DNA of 5,415 nucleotides from an uncultured Chloroflexota bacterium (GTDB lineage Bacteria; Chloroflexota; Anaerolineae; Aggregatilineales; Phototrophicaceae): assembly GCA_937870805.1 (NCBI GenBank), contig CALMZT010000348.1:1-5415 (forward strand), in the 5' to 3' direction. A program made the position numbers and the translations under genes. The notes beneath the pieces were generated by a model, which saw nothing but the letters and a program-made list of their open reading frames with translations, was not told where the DNA came from and searched no databases. Shown here in pieces: positions 1 to 5,415 of the stretch. Position 1 is the stretch's first letter. Each line of letters starts with the position of its first letter.

Positions 1-661
1 CTTGGCGATCTACGTTGTACTCAACGCGGCGTCTTGGCGGTTCAATTTCTTTCTGGTGATTTTCAAAGCGATTGCCAAACGCGAACTCGTTGCTCACATC
101 CACCGCGAGGAAGCTCAGCGCGTTCACATCGGCGGCGAGTCCCACTTCGATAAGCTGTGGAATTTCGCGGAAGTTGGCGCGCTGTACTGTCGTGCGCGTC
201 GTCACAGGCATACCCTTTGCACGCAGCACCCGTATACCATCCATAATCAGGTCGAAGGCATCCACGCCGCGAATCGCGTCATACGTCGCTGCATTGCCGC
301 CGTCGAGGCTGACAATCACCTCATCGACGCTGCTGAGTACGTCATCAACCTGCCGCCGCAGCAGCAAGCCATTGGTCAGCAGCATGACGTGCGCGCCTTC
401 GCTGCGGAAGCGCCGCGCAATCGTCGCCCACTGTGGATGCTGCATCGCCTCGCCACCGCTGAGCAGCACCCAGCGCACTTGCAACTCGTGGAACGTGCCC
501 GCGAGTTCTTCCACCAGTTCCATCGACATATTGCGGCGGGGGTTGCGCCAAATGTCGCACGTCACGCAGCGGCTGTTGCAGCCATCGGTGAGATACAGCA
601 CCATCAAAGGCAAAGTGTGCAGGCGATCCCCTGCGAAGTTGAGTAATCGTTTTAGTCGCAT
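1..661 (-). CDS. Radical SAM domain protein, 3' part beyond window
   Basis: Reading the minus strand from ATG at 661-659 gives 220 residues, open to the window edge. The cluster motif is CNSRCVTC, with Cys28, Cys32 and Cys35 (CxxxCxxC), which in this superfamily binds the [4Fe-4S] cluster that cleaves S-adenosylmethionine. It is followed by LLSGGEA (residues 66-72), the SAM-binding GGE element with Ala where Pro is usual, then LLTNG (94-98) and VSLDG (117-121), typical of the partial TIM barrel. These features resemble the peptide- and cofactor-modifying (SPASM/MoaA-like) branch, but the C-terminal region that would show auxiliary clusters and substrate is missing, so the substrate is unknown. 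The start is chosen because the protein begins normally about 27 residues before the first Cys. There is no clear Shine-Dalgarno sequence. The last 20 or so visible residues are charged and I could not match them to the family. Confidence 0.88.
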   Translation of the reverse strand, partial: MRLKRLLNFAGDRLHTLPLMVLYLTDGCNSRCVTCDIWRNPRRNMSMELVEELAGTFHELQVRWVLLSGGEAMQHPQWATIARRFRSEGAHVMLLTNGLLLRRQVDDVLSSVDEVIVSLDGGNAATYDAIRGVDAFDLIMDGIRVLRAKGMPVTTRTTVQRANFREIPQLIEVGLAADVNALSFLAVDVSNEFAFGNRFENHQKEIEPPRRRVEYNVDRQ

Positions 662-667
662 GACATT

Positions 668-696
668 AGTATACTCGCCAAGTCGCCAGGAGGGAA
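668..696 (-). promoter_or_regulatory. Candidate leaderless promoter of the radical SAM gene
   Basis: On the minus strand the hexamer TATACT (673-668) matches the -10 consensus at five of six positions. Taking its last base as -7 puts +1 at 661, the A of the ATG. A weak -35 match, TTCCCT (three of six), lies 17 bases upstream at 696-691. The short stretch before the ATG has no good Shine-Dalgarno sequence, which agrees with a leaderless start. This is a pattern match only. Confidence 0.4.
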
Positions 697-747
697 AAGT
701 AAAAAGGGAAACTAAGAAGTACAATGACGTGAGTTCGGGTTTAGGGT

Positions 748-794
748 TACAAAATCGAGATTGTCGACTTGTAGGGGCGCAACATGTTGCGCCC
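748..794. repeat. Compound two-hairpin, REP-like palindromic element
   Basis: Two adjacent inverted repeats are visible. The first pairs TACAA-AA-TCGA (748-758) with TCGA-C-TTGTA (764-773) around a 5-base loop. The second is the perfect 20-bp palindrome GGGCGCAACATGTTGCGCCC at 775-794, one base further on. There is no T-tract on either side, so an intrinsic terminator is unlikely. From memory, intergenic repeats beginning GTAGGGGCG with such palindromes are scattered through Chloroflexota and cyanobacterial genomes, so a REP or MITE-like dispersed repeat is the best reading. A dyad operator for the divergent genes is the alternative. Confidence 0.6.
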
Positions 795-921
795 TCTCAG
801 TCAAAATCCGTGTCCCGAATTGACGTTAATATACATCATCCCGATTTTCAACATTTAACTATCCACTTACATTACACCCCGCATTAAAGTGTCAAAAGAA
901 ACCCCAATGCGCCCCTTTTTC

Positions 922-930
922 TGCTATGCT
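922..930 (+). promoter_or_regulatory. Extended -10 element upstream of the mini-ORF
   Basis: TGCTATGCT fits the TG-n-TATAAT extended -10 pattern (TATGCT, four of six). No -35 box is evident at the usual distance. A start near 937 would leave a leader of about 17 bases that carries the AAAGGAG ribosome binding site. Weak on its own; it gains support from the signals that follow. Confidence 0.35.
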
Positions 931-953
931 CTCTGTTAGAGAAAGGAGTCTCC

Positions 954-1007
954 ATGTCATACCGCAAGCGAACAACTAATGACTATGGACTAACGACTAA
1001 TGGCTAA
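954..1007 (+). CDS. Putative 17-residue mini-ORF or stump of a lost gene
   Basis: The ATG at 954 is preceded by a near-ideal ribosome binding site, AAAGGAG at 942-948, with 5-base spacing, and by an extended -10 element. The reading frame gives MSYRKRTTNDYGLTTNG and stops at TAA TAA (1005-1010). Its second half is simply a translation of the heptad tandem repeat, so it has no sign of protein-level selection. It may be a leader peptide, the surviving start of a gene whose body was lost or replaced by the repeat, or a non-functional coincidence. I recognise no family. Confidence 0.3.
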   Translation: MSYRKRTTNDYGLTTNG

Positions 1008-1012
1008 TAACT
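975..1012 (+). repeat. Degenerate 7-bp tandem repeat, about five copies
   Basis: Five successive heptads begin at 975, 982, 989, 996 and 1003, reading ACTAATG, ACTATGG, ACTAACG, ACTAATG and GCTAATA, followed by a partial ACT. The consensus is ACTAAYG. The array is preceded directly by GCGAACA, and the inverse, TGTTCGC, occurs at 1025-1031. The period is not a multiple of three and the copies carry stop codons, so it is not a coding repeat. Confidence 0.65.
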
Positions 1013-1275
1013 CAGTAAATTTCCTGTTCGCTCACTGTTTTTTTGCCTTACATTTAACGTTGAAGTTAGAAAGGGGTTTGGATTACAAAAATTCGCGTGC
1101 ATGTGTTCGCTTTATTTCCAAGACACCTAATCAAACGTTACTCTGATAAATGTGTTTTTGCAGGCTAAAATTTGAGTCACACTTCTGCTATCAGCCCTTC
1201 ATTGCAGCACAGCGCCTGACATTTTACTCACTGCCCTCTTGTGTTGGCATTTGACATGCGCTACCGTTGCCCCTG

Positions 1276-1284
1276 TGTTAAAAT
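1276..1284 (+). promoter_or_regulatory. Probable extended -10 promoter for the AlbA_2-type gene
   Basis: TGTTAAAAT is an exact TG-n spacing extended -10 with TAAAAT, five of six to consensus. The predicted start is near 1291, giving a leader of about 29 bases before the ATG at 1320. A perfect TTGACA occurs at 1251-1256, but 22 bases from this hexamer is too far for a standard -35. It could serve a poorer hexamer, TGTTAA (1276-1281, 19-base spacer). It would drive both the AlbA_2-type gene and the kinase. Confidence 0.45.
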
Positions 1285-1319
1285 CAACTTCATCTTGTCC
1301 CGCAGGTTACTAAACGCCT

Positions 1320-2693
1320 ATGCTGAACCCAGACCTCATCAAATCCGGTCCCGGTCCTCGGTTGGCATTTCTTGAGAAAGCCGAGCCGCCGACACTTGCC
1401 GAAACGCTGGTCGCCTTTGCCAATACCGAAGGCGGCACGCTGGTCATCGGCTTGAACGAAGAAGGCACGCCCACCAGCGACGAACCCGACGTGAAAGCGC
1501 TCAACACCGCGCTCAAAGAAGCCGATACGCTGTGTAATCCCCCCATCGTCGTCGGCAATTGGGAGCGTCTGGAAGTCGATGACGGCATGGTCTATGCGCT
1601 GCGTGTGCCGCGCAGCGTCGAACTGCACGCGATGAGCGATGGGCGAGTGCTCATTCGCAGCGGCGTGAAAAATCGTCCCCTCGGTGGGCAGGAAATCTTG
1701 CGGCTTGCCAGCGCCAAGAACACGGGCGACTATGAAGCCGAAGTCGTGCCCGGTGTCACCAAAGACGACTTCAGCCGCAAGATGATCGATGAATATCTGA
1801 CGAAGCGCGCCGAACGTACCAAACGCCCTTACAACGGTAAAATTGACGACCTGCTGCGTGAGATCGGTGCAGTGAGCGCCGACGGCAAAGCGACGGTCAG
1901 CGGGGTGCTGCTGTTCACCGAGTATCCGCAGCATTGGCTGCCGCAAAGCAGCGTCGTATTCGCCAAGTTCGTGGGCACAACGCCGCGCGGCGAAAATGGC
2001 TTGGCAGGCTATTCACGCCGCGAAGAAATCACCGGACCCGCTCCGCGTCTCATCGAAGGCGCGTGGAACATGATCTGGAGCGAGATGGCAGTGAGCGCCG
2101 TTGTCAAAGGGCTGGAGCGCGAAGAAAAGCTGGAGTATCCGCCGTTCGCCGTGCGTGAAGCCATCGTCAACGCCATCAGCCACCGCGACTATCGCCTCAA
2201 GGGGCGGCGTATCGAAATCCGCATGTATTCAGATCGGCTTGAGGTGATTTCACCGGGCGGTTTGCCGGGGTTCATCACCGTTGAAAACATCGTTGATGAG
2301 CATTTCAGCCGCAACCCGCGCATCGTCAACGGGCTGTTCCAGTGGGGCTACATTGAAGAATTGGGCTTGGGCATTGACCGCATGATGGAAGTCATGGCGC
2401 AAGCTGGACACAAGCCACCGGACTTTGACGCGCGTCCCTACAGCTTCGCGGTGACGCTGTTCAATGCACGGCAGCAGCAGCAGCCTCCCGATTGGGTGCG
2501 CAACACCAATCATCGTCAGGCACGCGCCTTGCAATACATCCGCGATAACGGCTTAATCACCAACCGCGAATACCGCGCGCTGTGCCCCGGCGTCTCGGCG
2601 GAAACGCTGCGCCTCGACCTCAACGATTTGGTAGAGCGCAATATTTTGATGAAAGTCGGCTCGAAAAAAGGCACTTATTATATTTTAAAGTAA
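1320..2693 (+). CDS. AlbA_2 (Schlafen-type) / HATPase_c_4 / winged-helix ATP-binding protein
   Basis: A complete 457-residue protein. The N-terminus carries the AlbA_2 (Schlafen AlbA) signature AFANTEGGTLVIGLNEEG at residues 32-49. The usual acidic ExK-type motif before it is not clear here (RLAFLEK, 14-20), so nuclease activity is doubtful. Residues about 270-360 match HATPase_c_4, the divergent GHKL ATPase domain: REAIVNAISHRDY (279-291, Asn284 in the N-box position), ISPGGLP (310-316) and ELGLGI (347-352). A QQQQ linker leads to a C-terminal winged helix-turn-helix (about 398-457, ending in TYYILK). Proteins of this layout are annotated as putative transcriptional regulators or, wrongly, as RecG-like helicases; target and ligand are unknown. 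The start is fixed by an in-frame TAA at 1311 and the absence of a nearby internal Met. Its ribosome binding site is weak. The kinase gene follows after 47 bp on the same strand, suggesting co-transcription. Confidence 0.88.
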   Translation: MLNPDLIKSGPGPRLAFLEKAEPPTLAETLVAFANTEGGTLVIGLNEEGTPTSDEPDVKALNTALKEADTLCNPPIVVGNWERLEVDDGMVYALRVPRSVELHAMSDGRVLIRSGVKNRPLGGQEILRLASAKNTGDYEAEVVPGVTKDDFSRKMIDEYLTKRAERTKRPYNGKIDDLLREIGAVSADGKATVSGVLLFTEYPQHWLPQSSVVFAKFVGTTPRGENGLAGYSRREEITGPAPRLIEGAWNMIWSEMAVSAVVKGLEREEKLEYPPFAVREAIVNAISHRDYRLKGRRIEIRMYSDRLEVISPGGLPGFITVENIVDEHFSRNPRIVNGLFQWGYIEELGLGIDRMMEVMAQAGHKPPDFDARPYSFAVTLFNARQQQQPPDWVRNTNHRQARALQYIRDNGLITNREYRALCPGVSAETLRLDLNDLVERNILMKVGSKKGTYYILK

Positions 2694-2726
2694 CCCGTAG
2701 CTCAGGGATGCAGACTGATCTCTTTT

Positions 2727-2731
2727 GAGGA
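2727..2731 (+). promoter_or_regulatory. Ribosome binding site of the kinase gene
   Basis: GAGGA lies 9 bases before the ATG at 2741. An in-frame TGA at 2726-2728 rules out any earlier start. The next in-frame Met (residue 4, at 2750) is possible but badly spaced, so 2741 is preferred. Confidence 0.6.
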
Positions 2732-2740
2732 CTTTGCGAT

Positions 2741-5415
2741 ATGGATTTCATGAGTGGCGTTTCGTTGTTCATCGTGGTCGCTCACCTGCTGCTGCTGATT
2801 GGGGCGCTGGTCGGTGGGCGACAGATCAAAGCCGGGCGCGTTTGGCTCGTCGCAACGGTAGTGCTTTCGGCGCTAACGGTTGCCACGTACATACTGCCCG
2901 AAGGCTGGATACTGACGAACAATCTGGGACGCAGCTTCCTCATGACGTTGGCGCTGGTCAGCACGATAGCGGCTTTCGGAGGCTACGCCATCAGCGACAT
3001 GAGCCGCCGCAAACCTGCCAAGCGCGTGCGCAACTTCTGGTATGCGCTGTCGATGATCTGGCTCGGCGCGGCGGCGGGCGCGGCATTCGCCAGTGGCGAA
3101 CTGCTCATTGGACAAGAAGGCTGGCTGGCAAATATCCTCGAAGCCATTGACCCGCTGAGCATTGTGATGTTGATCGGACTGATTCTTTCAGGCGTCACAC
3201 TGCTGGGTTTTGCGTTCTACAACTTTTACAGTGCGCTGCTGCCAGAAGTCGCCAACCGCGCGTTATTCTGGGTGCTGGATACGGCGGTAATGCTGCTCGG
3301 CGCGGTCATGATTATCAGCGGGACGCTGGCGCTGGTGGCGGGCGGCTGCCTGATGCTGTTCGTGGGCGTTGGCGGTGTCGTGTACGCTCATCTCAATTAC
3401 CGCTTATTCGACGTGCGCGCGGCGCTCAGTACGACGCTGCGCATCGGCATCATCGTCGCGCTGACAGCGGCGGTGATCTTTGGCATCAGCTTATTCGCGC
3501 GCGCTGTGATGCTAGACAGACAAGTCGAAGTCATCCTGATTTTGCTGGCGGTGGCACTCAGCGCAGCCGTGCTTTACGTCGGCGCACGCCAGTTGATCGA
3601 AGGGTTGTTTGCGCGCCTGTTCCGCATCGGCGAAATTGACCCGGCACAGGCGACGCGGCGTTTTGGCGAAGAGGTGACTAAAGCTGTCGAACTTGACCAA
3701 CTCGTGCATATCGCTACCGACACGCTGACGAAGGAAATGCGTGTGCGCCGTTCGGGCATCATGCTGATTACGGACACCAGCGCGGAAACGGTTGAACTCA
3801 AAGTCATGCAAGGCGGCGGCTTCTCAGAGATGAAAGATGTCAAAAGTCATCTTTCCAAAGAGAGCAAGCTGTATCATCGTCTCGCGGGAGACAAAGCGGC
3901 TGTGACGCAGTTCGACCTGGAATTCTCGCCGTTGTATCAAGGCTGGAATGAGAGCGAACGGCAGTTTTTCGGCAGCTTGCAGATGAGTGCCTACGCGCCG
4001 ATTCTGCTGGAAACGATGCTGATCGGCATCCTCGCGTGTGGACCCAAGCTCAACGATACGGCGTTCGATGACGGCGACCTCGAACTGTTGATGGCAATGG
4101 CTCATCAAACAGGCGTCGCGCTGCGCAACTCGCGCCTCGTCGCTGACCTGCGTCACCTGAATTCCAGTATGCGTGCGCTCAATCGTGTGCTGGAAGACGC
4201 GAACGATCAGATGGAAAAACTTGACTCGGTGAAGACGGACTTTATCACCATCGCCAGCCATGAACTGCGCACGCCGCTGGCGCAGATTCGCGGCTACACT
4301 GACATCATGGACGCCCTCAACGAAGGCGGGATGCTCAATCAAGACCAAACGACAGGACTCATCAACAACCTGCGCAAAGCCACCGAGCGCATGGAAGAAC
4401 TTATCGCCGCGATGCTGGACGTGAGCCAACTGGACGTGAACGCGATGGACTTGCGCTTCGCTCAAACCACGCCCGAATCGGTGCTACGCATGGCGATTGA
4501 GCCGCTGACCGACGCCATCAAACAGCGCAAATTGACGCTGGCAGCGCGCGGGCTGCGCGGACTTCCCGCGATTCAGGCGGATATGCAGCGCTTAGTGCAG
4601 GCGTTCCGCAATATCATCGTCAACGCCATCAAGTTCACTCCCGATGGCGGGCGTATCGACATCAGCGCTGAACTTAAATCCCCCGAAGTCCCCGGCGATG
4701 TCGAGCACATCCTCGTGACGATTAAAGACAGCGGTGTCGGCATTGCTAAAGAGAATCTGGAACTGATCTTCAAGAAATTTTTCCGCGCGTATGACCCCGG
4801 TTTACATTCCACAGGCACGTACAAGTTCATGGGCGCAGGTCCGGGCCTGGGGCTGACGATTGCCAAAGGTGTCGTTGAAGGGCACGGCGGCAAGATCTGG
4901 GTCGAGGTGCTCGAGGGCCTCCAGCGGCTGCGGGTGGTCTGCGAACCCAACGAGTGGGGGCTCGCGTTCGACCTCACGTTCACCGGTCAGGTGCCGGCGA
5001 TCGAGGAGCCCAAGACGTTCCGCCGCCAGCACGGCCGCGTGACCTCCGACGTCACCCGGTACGCGCAGGTGGGGACGTGGGAGGGCGACCTCGAGGTCGC
5101 GGGCCGCGCCTACTCGGTGACCCGCGATCGCTGGAAGGGTGCGCGCGACCGCTCGTGGGGCGTGCGACCGGTGGGCGAGGCCGAGGCGCCGGGCATCCGC
5201 ATGAAGGACCTCGCGCAGGGGACGCAGGGGTTCTTCCACCAATGGCTCCCCATGCAGTTCGACGACTTCGTCGTCAAGGTCCAGTTCGACGAGGACTACG
5301 ACGGCCGCCGGCTCGTGGAGGAGTCCGTGAAGGTGTGGAACCTCGGCTCCGGACGCGCCGACGAGGAGATGGGACGCCCGGAGATCGACATCACCTACGT
5401 CCCGGGGACCCGGGA
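2741..5415 (+). CDS. Membrane sensor histidine kinase (GAF-HisKA-HATPase_c), with a foreign in-frame 3' end
   Basis: The frame is open from ATG 2741 to the window end (891 codons). Residues 1-722 are a sensor kinase. About nine hydrophobic segments lie between residues 8 and 281 (roughly 8-26, 33-52, 66-84, 99-120, 138-163, 175-198, 199-217, 234-256, 262-281), like the 7TM-type sensor regions of other kinases. A GAF-like domain spans about 305-466 and a coiled-coil linker about 467-500. HisKA follows with SHELRTPL; His507 is the expected autophosphorylation site. HATPase_c shows the N-box (NIIVNAIKF, 624-632), G1 (DSGVGI, 663-668), F-box (IFKKFFR, 676-682) and G2 (GAGPGLGL, 698-705). It should sense a signal at the membrane or through GAF and phosphorylate a response regulator, which is not in the window. 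After GGKIWVE (716-722) the usual closing strand (ES...GSTF-type ending) is absent; residues 723-891 belong to an unrelated protein. The kinase call is firm; the fusion is doubtful. Confidence 0.85.
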   Translation, partial: MDFMSGVSLFIVVAHLLLLIGALVGGRQIKAGRVWLVATVVLSALTVATYILPEGWILTNNLGRSFLMTLALVSTIAAFGGYAISDMSRRKPAKRVRNFWYALSMIWLGAAAGAAFASGELLIGQEGWLANILEAIDPLSIVMLIGLILSGVTLLGFAFYNFYSALLPEVANRALFWVLDTAVMLLGAVMIISGTLALVAGGCLMLFVGVGGVVYAHLNYRLFDVRAALSTTLRIGIIVALTAAVIFGISLFARAVMLDRQVEVILILLAVALSAAVLYVGARQLIEGLFARLFRIGEIDPAQATRRFGEEVTKAVELDQLVHIATDTLTKEMRVRRSGIMLITDTSAETVELKVMQGGGFSEMKDVKSHLSKESKLYHRLAGDKAAVTQFDLEFSPLYQGWNESERQFFGSLQMSAYAPILLETMLIGILACGPKLNDTAFDDGDLELLMAMAHQTGVALRNSRLVADLRHLNSSMRALNRVLEDANDQMEKLDSVKTDFITIASHELRTPLAQIRGYTDIMDALNEGGMLNQDQTTGLINNLRKATERMEELIAAMLDVSQLDVNAMDLRFAQTTPESVLRMAIEPLTDAIKQRKLTLAARGLRGLPAIQADMQRLVQAFRNIIVNAIKFTPDGGRIDISAELKSPEVPGDVEHILVTIKDSGVGIAKENLELIFKKFFRAYDPGLHSTGTYKFMGAGPGLGLTIAKGVVEGHGGKIWVEVLEGLQRLRVVCEPNEWGLAFDLTFTGQVPAIEEPKTFRRQHGRVTSDVTRYAQVGTWEGDLEVAGRAYSVTRDRWKGARDRSWGVRPVGEAEAPGIRMKDLAQGTQGFFHQWLPMQFDDFVVKVQFDEDYDGRRLVEESVKVWNLGSGRADEEMGRPEIDITYVPGTR
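4892..4912. other. Probable chimeric junction
   Basis: Within this interval the protein leaves the conserved kinase pattern (GGKIWVE, codons ending at 4906) and enters VLEGLQRLRV, which does not belong to HATPase_c. Third-position composition changes at the same place. The exact breakpoint cannot be fixed because both sources may share a few bases such as GTCGAGGT. A metagenome assembly join is the most likely cause; recombination within one genome is the alternative. Confidence 0.75.
4907..5415 (+). other. High-GC fragment of an uncharacterised actinobacterial-type protein
   Basis: This segment encodes 169 residues in the same frame as the kinase but with different codon use: by hand count only about 8 codons do not end in G or C, while the preceding kinase codons often end in A or T. 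The protein contains WKGARDRSWGVRPVGE (residues 798-813 of the joint frame), then FFHQWLPMQF, and ends at the window edge in ITYVPGTR. From memory, the RDRSWG(V/P)R motif is typical of actinobacterial hypothetical proteins with a lipocalin/AttH-like beta fold (DUF7064/DUF7065-type). Family and fold are tentative and the function is unknown. Both its own N-terminus and its C-terminus are missing. Five in-frame Met codons are absent near its start, so it has no initiation of its own here. Confidence 0.6.

Larger units (their letters stand above)
662..1319. other. Divergent intergenic region with repeats and promoters
   Basis: This 658-bp stretch separates the leftward radical SAM gene from the rightward AlbA_2-type gene. 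It is AT-richer than its neighbours and has frequent stops in all frames. It contains the -10 candidate of the radical SAM gene, a compound hairpin, a short ORF with its own promoter-like and ribosome-binding signals, a heptad tandem repeat and the probable promoter of the rightward genes, each listed separately. I see no tRNA or other recognisable RNA gene, no insertion sequence and no CRISPR repeats. The stretch from about 1045 to 1240 shows nothing I can name. Confidence 0.8.

Noticed and set aside
2..646. Long plus-strand open frame opposite the radical SAM gene
   Set aside because: It has no recognisable domain and is antisense to a minus-strand frame with an intact CxxxCxxC and other radical SAM motifs. 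An overlapping plus-strand frame at 72-887 fails for the same reason.
736..749. Telomere-like TTTAGGGTTA
   Set aside because: It occurs as one short copy in a bacterial intergenic region, with no tandem array.
1012..1044. T7 tract preceded by CAGT...ACTG, as a terminator
   Set aside because: The stem is only about 4 bp with a large loop, too weak for an intrinsic terminator.
1290..1946. Minus-strand open frame under the AlbA_2-type gene
   Set aside because: It is a codon-bias shadow; the plus frame carries clear AlbA_2 and HATPase_c_4 motifs over the whole region.
2471..2483. Four CAG repeats in the AlbA_2-type gene
   Set aside because: They encode a short Gln linker between domains and are too few to suggest repeat instability.
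2698..2710. GTAGCTCAGGG, resembling a tRNA D-arm / A-box
   Set aside because: The surrounding 47 bp between two genes is too short for a tRNA, and no T-arm or acceptor stem is present.
3824..4465. Minus-strand open frame of 213 codons within the kinase region
   Set aside because: It is antisense to the GAF and HisKA domains, which have conserved motifs in the plus frame.

Overview
The window reads as a contig from an uncultured bacterium, most likely a Chloroflexota (Anaerolineae-like) lineage. The main reason is the histidine kinase at 2741 onward, whose ATP lid carries an HSTG...KFMGAGPGLGL signature that I associate from memory with kinases of that phylum. This taxonomic call is inference. 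Gene bodies have moderate GC with mixed third positions, and the intergenic DNA is AT-richer.

Layout. (1) 1-661, minus strand: the N-terminal 220 residues of a radical SAM protein with an intact CxxxCxxC cluster motif; its 3' part lies outside the window. A -10-like hexamer is placed so that transcription would begin on the A of its ATG, so it may be leaderless. (2) 662-1319: a 658-bp divergent intergenic region with no long gene. It holds a two-hairpin REP-like element with a perfect 20-bp palindrome, a fully signalled 17-codon mini-ORF, a heptad tandem repeat, and a probable extended -10 promoter for the rightward genes. (3) 1320-2693, plus strand: a complete 457-residue AlbA_2 (Schlafen-type) / HATPase_c_4 / winged-helix protein, a probable regulator. 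(4) From 2741, plus strand: a multi-pass membrane histidine kinase (about nine membrane helices, GAF, HisKA, HATPase_c), probably co-transcribed with gene 3 (47-bp gap, good ribosome binding site).

The kinase does not end normally. After residue 722 (GGKIWVE) it passes in frame into about 509 bp of very high third-position GC. That segment encodes part of an unrelated protein with an RDRSWGVRPVGE motif, resembling uncharacterised actinobacterial proteins. The abrupt change in composition and homology inside a conserved domain points to a chimeric junction near 4892-4912. A metagenome assembly error is more likely than a natural fusion.

How the genes work together: the AlbA_2/HATPase_c_4 protein and the sensor kinase look like a small rightward regulatory operon, whose cognate response regulator, if any, would lie beyond the junction. 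The radical SAM gene is divergently transcribed and need not be functionally linked. I see no convincing new biological system here; the strongest anomaly is the chimeric junction.
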